From assembly GCA_020404105.1 (NCBI GenBank), contig JADBWH010000091.1:1-45681 (forward strand): 45,681 bases of DNA, in the 5' to 3' direction. The stretch is from Pseudanabaena sp. M53BS1SP1A06MG (GTDB lineage Bacteria > Cyanobacteriota > Cyanobacteriia > Pseudanabaenales > Pseudanabaenaceae). The stretch's first letter is position 1. The number at the start of each line of letters is the position of its first letter. The notes under the pieces are model-generated. The model saw nothing but the letters and a program-made list of their open reading frames with translations. It had not been told where the DNA came from and did no database searches. The position numbers and the translations under genes are program-made. This document shows, one piece after another, positions 17,603 to 26,286 of this stretch.

Positions 17603-19012
17603 CTAAGGGTGATCATCTTCAACCTGAGGGTCGCTCTCATCAGTAAAAATGGAAATCGAGGAATCACGATAGTTCAATAATTCAACTGTACTATCTTCAA
17701 GAAAGATTTCTCCTGAAGGTTCATCGTAACTAAATAGTTCAGCGTATCGACCCCAATCCATAGCAGTCCTGAGTTGTCGTTGTGCCTCTTTGCTAGTGAA
17801 ATAATTCTCTAAAATATCCAGAACTAGTTCCTCAGAAATGCGATGATTGCGTTTAGCTAATAGAAGCTGACAAATTTGTTGGACTAAGCGAATGTTTTGT
17901 TGCAACAAATCGCGAATAATTGCTTTGCGTTCATCAATATTACTGTTGATGAACTTCTCACCATTCGTTGAGAGTTGAATATCCCCCTCTGTAATCGCGA
18001 CTAGTTCCATTAATTTACTCGCATCAACAATTGGCAATAAATCATCAACTTCTAATAACAATTCTTGGGCAATGCGATAAATATCCTTTTCTTGACGACC
18101 TTCTAGTAGTTCTAATAAACCAGCCACTGAACCAATTCGTACATGGGGTAAAGATTGATATTTCGGTTGAGAATGTGGTTTGGTTTCGGTGATAGAAGTG
18201 GTGGGGGTTGGTTGGCTAGAAATATCGGGCAGATCGGGATTAGTGAGGATTTTATAAACTTGGTCAACTAAAGCTTGGAATTCAGAACTCTTACGATCGC
18301 GGTAATGGGATAACATGATTGGCAAATCAGCCCGAATCCGTCCAGGGTTGCGACCTAAGACAATCACGCGATCGGCTAATGTCACCGCTTCTTCGATCCC
18401 GTGAGTTACGATTAAAATCGATTTAGTAGGAATTCTTTTTTCCAGCCATAGGTCAAGTAATTCAAAGCGCAAGTTCTCCGCCGTCAGTACATCTAAAGCC
18501 GAAAATGGTTCATCCATGCACAGTAGCTCAGGTTCAACCGCCAAGGCTCTTGCAAACCCAACACGTTGTCGCATCCCGCCTGAAAGTTCTTTTGGATAGG
18601 CATTTTCAAAGCCATCTAAGCCAATGATATCGATCATACGGAGTGCTTTTTGCAACCTTGTGTCTTTGGGCTCTCCCTTTGCTTTCAATCCTAGTTCCAC
18701 ATTTTCGAGAACTGTGAGCCAAGGATAAAGTGCAAAATTTTGAAAGACGATCGCCACTCCAGGATTTAAACCTACTAAAGGACGATTGTAATACAATACC
18801 CTGCCATGAGAAGGTGGAATCAAACCTGCAATCATACGCATAATTGTTGACTTACCAGATCCTGAAGGACCCAACAATGCAATAATTTCACCTACTTGCA
18901 ACTGACAATTAATATTTTCAATGATTGAGATCGTCTGTCCATTTGGTTGTAGGTAAGACTTCCCAATATTCTCTAAAGCAATAAAACTGGCTTTTGCGGC
19001 GTTTTGAAACAT
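17603..19012 (-). CDS. ABC transporter ATPase with C-terminal AAA-associated domain
   Basis: The first 270 residues form a NitT/TauT-type ABC ATPase with Walker A GPSGSGKST, Q-loop QNFALYPWLTV, signature LSGGMRQRVGFARAL and Walker B LLCMDEPFSALD, plus an H-loop VTHGIEEA. About 190 more residues follow, starting at LPHVRIGSVAGLLELLEG, which I take to be the AAA-associated C-terminal domain seen on some anion importers. I chose the ATG giving MFQNAAKASF; a TTG 57 bases upstream would add 19 residues without better support. The partner is the fused permease downstream. The C-terminal domain may be regulatory. Confidence 0.85.
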   Translation of the reverse strand: MFQNAAKASFIALENIGKSYLQPNGQTISIIENINCQLQVGEIIALLGPSGSGKSTIMRMIAGLIPPSHGRVLYYNRPLVGLNPGVAIVFQNFALYPWLTVLENVELGLKAKGEPKDTRLQKALRMIDIIGLDGFENAYPKELSGGMRQRVGFARALAVEPELLCMDEPFSALDVLTAENLRFELLDLWLEKRIPTKSILIVTHGIEEAVTLADRVIVLGRNPGRIRADLPIMLSHYRDRKSSEFQALVDQVYKILTNPDLPDISSQPTPTTSITETKPHSQPKYQSLPHVRIGSVAGLLELLEGRQEKDIYRIAQELLLEVDDLLPIVDASKLMELVAITEGDIQLSTNGEKFINSNIDERKAIIRDLLQQNIRLVQQICQLLLAKRNHRISEELVLDILENYFTSKEAQRQLRTAMDWGRYAELFSYDEPSGEIFLEDSTVELLNYRDSSISIFTDESDPQVEDDHP

Positions 19013-19307
19013 AATGTTATCTGTGCAGGTATTGTGAGCTACAGAGATAGGGAAGTTTTCGCTACCCAACCCAATACATTATCAGCTAAGAGTGCCCAGA
19101 ATTTGTACTACACCAAGGAGTATGGAGAAATTCTAGAAAGTGCAGTTGTACCGCACCATAAAAATCACTTCTGTAGTAAAGCTAAACTTCGTAGAAGAAG
19201 GTTAAGTTTTAAATCGATCTGAAGGCTAGAATAATAAGTAATTTGGTTTAACTGCATTGACCATTTACTTTTAGTTACTTTTAGTCCACTGATATCTTTA
19301 GACCTTA

Positions 19308-20546
19308 ATGTCCTACTCTCTTGTCCCTGTCCCTCTTGGCTCCTTGCAAATTAATGAACTGATCTACACTGATGATTCAATAGGGACAAGTTCCACTAAA
19401 CCAGTTACTTTCTCTTTAATTATTCCTACCTATAATGAGAGTAAAAATTTAGAGAAGTTAGTCGAAGTTCTTAGTCAGATTTTAAATAGCTATTGGAAAG
19501 GAGACTATGAGCTAATTATTGTTGATGATGATAGTCCAGATCGGACGTGGCAAGTGGGATTGGAATTGATGCCGCACTATCCTCAGTTGCGAGTGATGCG
19601 TCGGCAGCAGGAAAAGGGTTTGTCAACAGCCGTAATTCGTGGCTGGCAGGCTTCTCAGGGCGAAATCTTGGGTGTAATCGATGGCGATTTACAACATCCA
19701 CCTGAAACCCTGATTAATATGCTCAATGAGATGCAAAATGGAGTGGATTTAGTAGTTGCTAGTCGTCATATCGAAGGTGGTGGAGTTAGTGATTGGGGCT
19801 TCATCCGTCGATTGCTCTCACGGGGAGCACAGATGCTGGGGTTAATCATTTTACCAAATGTGATTGGTCGGGTTTCTGATCCGATGAGTGGCTATTTTAT
19901 GGTTAGGCGCAGTGCGATCGCCAATTGCTTGATGAATCCATTGGGATACAAAATTTTGATTGAAGTTTTAGGACGCGGCAGTGTTGGTAAAGTTGCAGAA
20001 GTTGGTTATGTATTTCAGGAACGCAAAGAGGGGGAGAGCAAAGTTACTTGGAGGCAGTATGTAGATTACATTATGCATTTATTAAGGCTGCGATCAAGGG
20101 GCAGAATTAGTCGAATCCGCGAAAGGCTGAGAGTTCCCATTAATCGTTTTTTGAAATTTGGCATCGTTGGCTTTAGTGGAGTATTTGTAGATATGGCAAT
20201 TTTATATTTGCTAAGCGATGCCTCAACGCTACATTGGGGATTGACACGCAGTAAAATCATTTCTTCAGAAGTGGCGGTAATTAATAATTTCTTATGGAAT
20301 GATCTGTGGACATTTAGCGATATTTCCAGTCATCAAAAGGGATGGCAAAAGCGGATTAAGCGGTTTTTGAAATTCAATTTTATTTGCCTATTTGGAATGG
20401 GCTTGAATCTGATTATTCTGAATGTACTCTACAACTACGCACATATCAATCAATATATCGCTAATCTAATTGCGATCGCGATTGTCACTATATGGAACTT
20501 CTGGTTTAATCTGAAACTGAGTTGGCGAGTTACTCAAATAAAGTAA
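19308..20546 (+). CDS. Membrane glycosyltransferase: GT2 (DPM1-like) fused to GtrA domain
   Basis: The 412-residue protein has an N-terminal family 2 glycosyltransferase domain resembling polyprenyl-phosphate mannosyl/glucosyl transferases, with FSLIIPTYNESKNLEKL, the nucleotide-sugar binding VDDDSPDRT (about residue 65) and GVIDGDLQHPPE (about 123), and ASRHIEGGGVSDWG. From about residue 283 a GtrA-type domain with four membrane helices follows (FLKFGIVGFSGVFVDM). Such fusions are thought to make polyprenyl-phosphate sugars and flip them across the membrane for envelope glycan synthesis. A hairpin MITE begins 3 bases after the stop codon. Confidence 0.88.
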   Translation: MSYSLVPVPLGSLQINELIYTDDSIGTSSTKPVTFSLIIPTYNESKNLEKLVEVLSQILNSYWKGDYELIIVDDDSPDRTWQVGLELMPHYPQLRVMRRQQEKGLSTAVIRGWQASQGEILGVIDGDLQHPPETLINMLNEMQNGVDLVVASRHIEGGGVSDWGFIRRLLSRGAQMLGLIILPNVIGRVSDPMSGYFMVRRSAIANCLMNPLGYKILIEVLGRGSVGKVAEVGYVFQERKEGESKVTWRQYVDYIMHLLRLRSRGRISRIRERLRVPINRFLKFGIVGFSGVFVDMAILYLLSDASTLHWGLTRSKIISSEVAVINNFLWNDLWTFSDISSHQKGWQKRIKRFLKFNFICLFGMGLNLIILNVLYNYAHINQYIANLIAIAIVTIWNFWFNLKLSWRVTQIK

Positions 20547-20549
20547 GGG

Positions 20550-20655
20550 ATAAGTAGCTAGACATAAGTAAGCTAAATACCTAGAGTTTTGTTCCGCCCG
20601 CTACGCGGGCGGAACAAAACTCTAGTTTGGGTTTTAATTAAGTTGAGCTACTTAT
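20550..20655. repeat. 106-bp hairpin MITE with 10-bp terminal repeats, family G
   Basis: Perfect terminal inverted repeats ATAAGTAGCT (20550-20559) and AGCTACTTAT (20646-20655) enclose a long palindrome (CTAGAGTTTTGTTCCGCCCG with a GCTACG-type tip and its complement). There is no obvious target duplication. It lies directly behind a stop codon and could double as a transcript end. Confidence 0.7.
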
Positions 20656-20762
20656 TCAAGAAGTTTTTGAAAAGTGTTACTTTATGACACTTTTTAAAGT
20701 TAGATCAAAGCAAGGTAAAGTGTTGCTATAAGTGCCATTTTATCAACTGAAGTTTAAGTTTT

Positions 20763-21299
20763 ATGACTTTCTCCACAATAACTTTACCAACTTGGGTCAC
20801 GCTATCACGTTTGATTGCAATTCCGATCATCTTTGGGCTATTCATCTGGCAAGATAGTGAACTCACTCGTCTTATTGCCCTCTGCATATTTCTGATTGCG
20901 GCGATTACAGATTGGTTAGATGGATATTTAGCAAGAAAACTTAATCAAATTACGGAATTGGGAAAATTTCTTGATCCCCTTGTAGATAAAGTCCTCACGA
21001 TCGCTTTATTTCTCTTATTTATTGAACTGGGAGAAGTTCCTGCATGGGCTGTATTTATGATTGTTACCCGCGAGTTATTGATTACAGCGTGGCGTGGTGC
21101 TCCCAGCATGGGCAGTGACACAGACCCATCACCAATTATCGCTGCCAATTTTTGGGGAAAAGCAAAAACAGTGATGCAAATTGTGGCGATCGCTGTTTTA
21201 TTAATCAAAATCCCCTATGCGATCGTCTTTTTCTGGATTGCAGTAGCACTCACGTTAATTTCTGGCATTCTCTATGTTGTGCCAACCTCAAAGAGCTAG
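20763..21299 (+). CDS. pgsA: CDP-diacylglycerol--glycerol-3-phosphate 3-phosphatidyltransferase
   Basis: PgsA makes phosphatidylglycerol phosphate, the precursor of phosphatidylglycerol, which is essential in thylakoids. The 178-residue membrane protein contains the CDP-alcohol phosphatidyltransferase signature DG-x2-AR-x8-G-x3-D-x3-D, seen as WLDGYLARKLNQITELGKFL followed by DPLVDK. Four or more membrane helices are present. Its length is normal. Other CDP-alcohol transferases share the signature, but the start (LPTWVTLSRLIAIPIIF) is typical of PgsA. The next gene begins 86 bp downstream on the same strand. Confidence 0.92.
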   Translation: MTFSTITLPTWVTLSRLIAIPIIFGLFIWQDSELTRLIALCIFLIAAITDWLDGYLARKLNQITELGKFLDPLVDKVLTIALFLLFIELGEVPAWAVFMIVTRELLITAWRGAPSMGSDTDPSPIIAANFWGKAKTVMQIVAIAVLLIKIPYAIVFFWIAVALTLISGILYVVPTSKS

Positions 21300-21385
21300 T
21301 TATAATTGGTGAATTGTTTCTTACACTGAGTAAGAGAGTATTAGACTATAATCAAATATAGAGTTGCGGTTGGAGTAAGGTTCTC

Positions 21386-23332
21386 ATGGCGACATCACAA
21401 ACACTCAGCAAAGCGTTTGGTAATCTGTTAGGTGGACGCTTTCGAGTCGTACAGGCAGTCGCTGAAGATAACCATACGCAGACCTACTTAGTTGAAGATA
21501 CGATTGCGGCAGAGATGCCCCGTTGGATTGCTAAAAGTTTCTGTCTCATCAATAAAACTAACTTACAATTGGATTGGGCGCGATCACTATTTCGGAGCGA
21601 AGTTCCTAAACTCCAGCAGCTAAGCGATCGCAGTAATGACTTTCCGAAAATTACTACCTATTTTGAGCAAGAGGAAGAATTTTATATCGTTGAAGAAGCT
21701 ATTGATGGAACTCGACTCAGTGATGAACTAGTCAAAGGCAGACTATATAATGAGTCAGAAGTTATTAATTTTTTGCAGCAACTGCTCACAAGTCTGCATA
21801 TTGCCCATAGTGCCAATATGGTACATGGCGATATTAATCCCCGCAATCTCATCCGCCGTAAACATGATGCGATCAGCAATCATCACTTTGTACTGACGAA
21901 TTTTGCTGTTCTCAAAGGAATTTATGCAACGGCGGCGCAAAAGGGAGTGGTATTGGGAACGCCTAGCTATATGCCCTTTGAACAAGCCCTTGGTCACTTT
22001 ACACCTAGTTGTGATATCTATGCCCTCGGATTAACTGCTATTCAATTGCTTACAGGCTTGCACCCTAGTCAAATAGTACATCGTGAAGACCTCAATCTCT
22101 TAAATTGGCAAATGGGAGTGATGATTCGTCCTGAACTGGCGGAGATTCTAAATCGCATGGTCAAACGTCATCCTGAAGACCGCTATCAATCTGCTCAAGA
22201 GATTCTCTATGATCTGGATAATTTACCCCTAAGCCAAGATTTTCAAGAGTTTCAGATGCCCAAATTATTTTTTAGTGAAGGCTTTGGCGAAAACATAGGA
22301 CGTTGGGCGATCGCACTTATCTGTCTCGCAGGTGTAGCTTGGGGCGTAGTCACTTTTCTAAATCTTCCCAAATTAGTAATAAATCCTAGCTCCACGCCTA
22401 CGCTCACACCAACGGCTGTGCCACCTCAAGCATTAGCAACAAACTATCAGTTACGGCAAACCCTGAAGGGGCACAATGGCTGGGTCAGGGCAGTAGCTTT
22501 TTTCCCTAATGGATTTAGTTTTGCCAGTGGCAGTTATGATCGCACCTTACGGCTATGGAATGTTCGTGATAATCAGCCATTTGAGACTTTATCTAAACAC
22601 TTTGGCTCAATTTCTGGCATTAATGCGATCGCGGTGCATCCTAATGGGAATACATTTGCTACAGCCTGCATTGATAAATCGGTCAAGTTATGGAACTTCC
22701 GTAGTGGACAACCGATTAATAATCTTGAAGGTCATGAGGGACAGGTTTACAGTGTAGCCTATAGTCCTAATGGTAAAACCTTAGTGAGTGCTAGTGCTGA
22801 TAAAACCATTAAATTATGGAATTGGCGCAAAGCAGAAGTATGGCAGACCTTTGAAGGACATCAAGATAAAGTTGTTGCGGTGGTATTCCATCCCGATGGT
22901 AAGAAAATTGCGAGTGCAAGTTTTGATAGAACCATCAAAATTTGGGATGTCAATACTGGTAAAGAAATTCTTACGATTAACGGACATAGTGCGCCTATAA
23001 ATGCGATCGCATTTAGTCCCAATGGCAATTTCCTCGCAAGTGGCAGTCAAGATCAAACCGTCAAAATTTGGGATGCCAACACGGGTAAGCTATTACAAAC
23101 CCTCTCGGGGCATACGGGTAATGTATTGGCGGTTGCCATTAGTCGTGATGCCAATATGATAGCTTCGGGTGGTGCAGACAAATCTATTCGCCTATGGGAT
23201 GTCAAAAAGGGGCAGTTGTTACAAATCCTCGATAATCATGAAGCGCAGATTCTCTCCCTAAGCTTTAGTCCTAAGGATCAAACTCTCGTTAGTGGTAGTG
23301 CTGATCGTACGGTCAAGGTCTGGCAACTATAA
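21386..23332 (+). CDS. Ser/Thr kinase-like protein with seven WD40 repeats, probable pseudokinase
   Basis: The 648-residue protein has a kinase-like domain (about residues 10-280), one membrane helix (WAIALICLAGVAWGVVTF, about 308-325), a Thr/Pro linker and seven WD40 repeats (about 355-648) that should form one beta-propeller. The catalytic loop reads HGDINPRN, so the Asp is kept but the usual Lys is Asn. The metal-binding DFG reads NFA (in VLTNFAVLK). The ATP-binding Lys may be kept in RWIAKSF. Loss of the DFG Asp suggests weak or no phosphotransfer. The topology is kinase inside and propeller probably in the periplasm. Its target is unknown. Confidence 0.87.
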   Translation: MATSQTLSKAFGNLLGGRFRVVQAVAEDNHTQTYLVEDTIAAEMPRWIAKSFCLINKTNLQLDWARSLFRSEVPKLQQLSDRSNDFPKITTYFEQEEEFYIVEEAIDGTRLSDELVKGRLYNESEVINFLQQLLTSLHIAHSANMVHGDINPRNLIRRKHDAISNHHFVLTNFAVLKGIYATAAQKGVVLGTPSYMPFEQALGHFTPSCDIYALGLTAIQLLTGLHPSQIVHREDLNLLNWQMGVMIRPELAEILNRMVKRHPEDRYQSAQEILYDLDNLPLSQDFQEFQMPKLFFSEGFGENIGRWAIALICLAGVAWGVVTFLNLPKLVINPSSTPTLTPTAVPPQALATNYQLRQTLKGHNGWVRAVAFFPNGFSFASGSYDRTLRLWNVRDNQPFETLSKHFGSISGINAIAVHPNGNTFATACIDKSVKLWNFRSGQPINNLEGHEGQVYSVAYSPNGKTLVSASADKTIKLWNWRKAEVWQTFEGHQDKVVAVVFHPDGKKIASASFDRTIKIWDVNTGKEILTINGHSAPINAIAFSPNGNFLASGSQDQTVKIWDANTGKLLQTLSGHTGNVLAVAISRDANMIASGGADKSIRLWDVKKGQLLQILDNHEAQILSLSFSPKDQTLVSGSADRTVKVWQL

Positions 23333-23531
23333 CATTGCTCTACACTAGATATAGTTGAACTTACTCATCTTCTCAAAACTCAGTAAATTCGTTAACATTG
23401 AGTAAGTTCTATACTGTTTCAAGCCACAAATTACGATTCTTTTGATGATTTTGGTTATGATATCTGACATTCAGATATGAATTACAAAGCCTTAGCCTAG
23501 GTGATTTGTACACTTGATTTTAGATTATTTT

Positions 23532-24743
23532 ATGAAATTAGCTGAATTTCTTTTACAGGGACGGCAATTACGCCAACAAGACCGCACATCAGCGATCGCT
23601 TATTTTGAGCAATGTCTTCAAAATATAGCTACTGATGCAAATTCTGTTGAGTATATGGACACAAAGGCAAGAGTTTTACTAGATTTGGCTTTAGAACTAA
23701 TTGCTACGCAGCAAACTGATCAGATCCAGAGAGCAAAGGTGCTAGTCCAACAGTCAAGAGATATTTTAAATCAAAGCTTAGAAACCAGTAGAGAGCAAAC
23801 AGCTTATTTACTATATGTTCGAGCAATTTTGGCAATGGAATTGGGGGATTTGCGAGATGTTTTGCCAACTTTGCAAGCTGCCTATGAAGCATATGGCAAT
23901 AATAAGGAAGGACAAGCCTTAACCGATGATGCGATAGGTCACTACTACATCAAAATCAGTGATTATTCTTCAGCAATAGCTAGTTTTGAGAGATCACTGT
24001 CCATTCGCATTGAGTCTAATGATGAATCAGCGATCGGTAAAAGCTATGCTCATTTAGGGCAATTTTATTTGTTGTCTGGTGAACTTAACCAAGCCAATAG
24101 CCTTTTTCAAAATTCCCTCGATCTAGCTATTCATCAATCAGACAATTTTTTGCGATTGCAAGCCCTTAAGGGTTTAGTTAAGGTTACAATTGCTGACTCT
24201 CAATGGCAAAATGCGATCACTTTAATTAAAGATACGATTACTTTACTTAAAGAGCCTGTAGATAGTGTCGAAATTGGCTATTTATATTGTGATCTCGCTG
24301 AAGCTTTGCTAGGCAATCGCCAGACTGAAGAAAGCCTGATCTGTATCAGGATCAATGTCTTACCAAGGTTTCGGGATCTTCAATATAGTAGAGGGCTTGC
24401 CGTTGCCAAGCATTTGCGAGGACGTATTTATGTACATCGCTTACTCGAAGGTTTAGACAGCTTGAATGAAGATGAGATCGAAACTGCCGAAGACTCTTTA
24501 CTCGAAGCTTCGATGGCTTTTGAGCAATTTGGCATGATGTATGACTATGCAAAAACTCTGTATAACTTAGCTTGTCTCTACCAGTTATGCAGTAGTTCGT
24601 ATTTGAAATATCAATACCAGAGTAAATCATTGCGATCGCTTGAATTATCTCTGAGTGTTCTCGAACAACTAGGACTAGGAAATAGTCAATTTGCCTCACA
24701 GGTTGAGGAGCTACTTAATCAAGCCATGCGAGGCAATTTTTAA
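23532..24743 (+). CDS. Tetratricopeptide-repeat protein
   Basis: The 403-residue all-helical protein carries several TPR units, clearest at about residues 140-215 (YYIKISDYSSAIASFERSLS and YLLSGELNQANSLFQNSLDL), with weaker ones before and after. No signal peptide, enzyme domain or membrane helix is seen, so it is probably a cytoplasmic scaffold or regulator. I chose ATG 23532; an upstream TTG at 23514 would add six residues. It lies downstream of the kinase-WD40 gene on the same strand with a 199-base gap. The partner is unknown. Confidence 0.75.
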   Translation: MKLAEFLLQGRQLRQQDRTSAIAYFEQCLQNIATDANSVEYMDTKARVLLDLALELIATQQTDQIQRAKVLVQQSRDILNQSLETSREQTAYLLYVRAILAMELGDLRDVLPTLQAAYEAYGNNKEGQALTDDAIGHYYIKISDYSSAIASFERSLSIRIESNDESAIGKSYAHLGQFYLLSGELNQANSLFQNSLDLAIHQSDNFLRLQALKGLVKVTIADSQWQNAITLIKDTITLLKEPVDSVEIGYLYCDLAEALLGNRQTEESLICIRINVLPRFRDLQYSRGLAVAKHLRGRIYVHRLLEGLDSLNEDEIETAEDSLLEASMAFEQFGMMYDYAKTLYNLACLYQLCSSSYLKYQYQSKSLRSLELSLSVLEQLGLGNSQFASQVEELLNQAMRGNF

Positions 24744-24783
24744 AGGAAGAGTCGATGCTTTGCACCGCATTTTCTTTTAATTA

Positions 24784-24872
24784 TGACTTACGCATTGGGT
24801 AGATGTGGTGCGGGCGAAGCCCGCACCACATCTACCTCAATCCTAAGAAATTCGTTCGGTTTGCGTAAGTCC
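24784..24872. repeat. 89-bp TA-flanked MITE, family A, copy 2
   Basis: The ends are TGACTTACGC and GCGTAAGTCC, with TA on both sides (24782-24783 and 24873-24874). The long central hairpin starts ATTGGGTAGATGTGGTGCGG. Its length equals copy 1 at 601-689. The right arm of the hairpin is slightly decayed (CTCAATCC where copy 1 has CCCAATGC). It separates two convergent genes. Confidence 0.8.
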
Positions 24873-24890
24873 TATTAATTAGAAAAATAA

Positions 24891-25760
24891 TTAGAAAAAG
24901 TTAGCCGTAATTTTCATTACTGCCTTATGGGTAACGTTTGGCTCCAGCACAGTCAGGTATTCTTTAGTATTTAGAGAATTTCGTGTGGCGCTCCAAGGCT
25001 CTAGGCAATAGAATTCCTTGCCCTTGACTGTCCAAAATACAAGATAGGTATAAAAGTCGTCGTAATCAATTTCAATCTTGAGTTGACGATCGCGATCAAC
25101 TACAGAAGTCGAACGCCGCAAGAGATTACCAAATACCGCATCAATCTCATCTTGGTCAAAATTAAACTTGCCATCAAACGCAAAGTTTTCTTTGGTGCGA
25201 TTGTCTTCGTAGTTAGTTGCAGGAATATCTACTATAAGCTGATTTTTATCACCACAAAGGAAATAAGGATGGAATCCCGCAGAAAATGGCATGGGAATAG
25301 GAGAGAGATTCTGGTATGTTTGATGAATCTCTAAGGTATTACCGCGCAACTCGTAGGTAAAAGCTAAATGGAAATCAAAGGGATATACAAGCTTCGTTTG
25401 ATCATTGCTATCTAGCTCAACGGTGAGACTTGCTTTCCCTTCATCATTTGAGTTTGTAGCTGTCCAAGGCAATTCACGGGCAAAACCATGTTGTTTAATT
25501 TTGTATTCCTTGCCATCAATATTGTAGGTCTCATTGGGCAAATTGCCACAGAGTGGAAACAAAATAGGATTGCCGCCTCTAACGCTCAAATTACTATGGG
25601 TGAAGCGCTCCGTATCCAGATAAAAAACTTCTTTCCCATTAATCTGCCAACTGGTAATTATGCCACCACGTTCTGGCACAACTTCTATATGAGAGTTGTT
25701 AATATTGTCAGATAGAGTATAGGTATGATATTGCTTTTGCTGAGAAGAAACTTTATACAC
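24891..25760 (-). CDS. Aldose 1-epimerase-family protein
   Basis: The 289-residue galactose mutarotase-like protein belongs to the family that interconverts sugar anomers, including glucose-6-phosphate 1-epimerases. Family motifs are GGNPILFPLCG (Arg/Gly substrate loop, about residues 61-72), KQHGFARELPW with a conserved His (about 91), AGFHPYFLCG with the catalytic His (about 166), and the C-terminal catalytic Glu in CLEPWSATRNSLNT. The residues needed for activity appear present. Specificity (free hexose or hexose phosphate) cannot be told from the sequence. The DCC-family gene lies 79 bases upstream on the same strand. Confidence 0.87.
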   Translation of the reverse strand: MYKVSSQQKQYHTYTLSDNINNSHIEVVPERGGIITSWQINGKEVFYLDTERFTHSNLSVRGGNPILFPLCGNLPNETYNIDGKEYKIKQHGFARELPWTATNSNDEGKASLTVELDSNDQTKLVYPFDFHLAFTYELRGNTLEIHQTYQNLSPIPMPFSAGFHPYFLCGDKNQLIVDIPATNYEDNRTKENFAFDGKFNFDQDEIDAVFGNLLRRSTSVVDRDRQLKIEIDYDDFYTYLVFWTVKGKEFYCLEPWSATRNSLNTKEYLTVLEPNVTHKAVMKITANFF

Positions 25761-25839
25761 AAACTTAGTCCTGTAATGTTTTGGATAATGTTTTGAGAAT
25801 GTTTAAGAAATGTTTAGGAAGCTTTTTTAGCGGCTTAAG

Positions 25840-26265
25840 TTAATTTTGGATATGTGTGCTATCGTCTCTTGATACGCAACCAACAGGATAAGCAGTGTGA
25901 TAAGTGCGATCGCGCTTACCAAATAATTGATACCGACGATCACGAATCTGGATATAAGCCGCATCTCCCATTGCCTTTAGAGGAAACAGTGATCGATAGG
26001 CCGCAATTAAGGATGCTCCCATTGGTAATCTTCGCACAATTTCTTCTGCCGCTTCACTCCCCTGCCATCTGGACATAGAATTAGCGCTATCAAGGAGGAT
26101 CATTCCCATTTCACAATCCTTTGGTGTGACATTAAGTATATTTAATTTCTCTTGGTCTTGCATAGGAATATAGCAAAATTGCCGACCACGATCATATTTC
26201 TCTAAAATGCTGACAAAATTAGCACAGAGATTGCAGTCACCATCATAAATTACCGTATAGGACAT
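25840..26265 (-). CDS. DCC-family (DUF393) thiol-disulfide oxidoreductase-like protein
   Basis: The 141-residue protein opens with VIYDGDCNLCANFV, the DxxCxxC-type signature that names the DCC family, a thioredoxin-like fold of unknown substrate. The following features fit: RFxFVPxQ-like FCYIPMQDQE, a central SMSRWQGSEAAEEIVRRLP and a C-terminal YRLFGKR-like stretch (YQLFGKRD). Its length is typical. It starts 21 bases after the end of the large pentapeptide protein gene on the same strand, so cotranscription is possible. Confidence 0.85.
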   Translation of the reverse strand: MSYTVIYDGDCNLCANFVSILEKYDRGRQFCYIPMQDQEKLNILNVTPKDCEMGMILLDSANSMSRWQGSEAAEEIVRRLPMGASLIAAYRSLFPLKAMGDAAYIQIRDRRYQLFGKRDRTYHTAYPVGCVSRDDSTHIQN

Positions 26266-26286
26266 AATGTTTTAAGTTAGAACTTA

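Noticed and set aside
19004-19222. 72-codon plus-strand reading frame before the glycosyltransferase-GtrA gene
   Set aside because: It overlaps the start of the ABC ATPase gene on the other strand and shows no domain or ribosome binding site.
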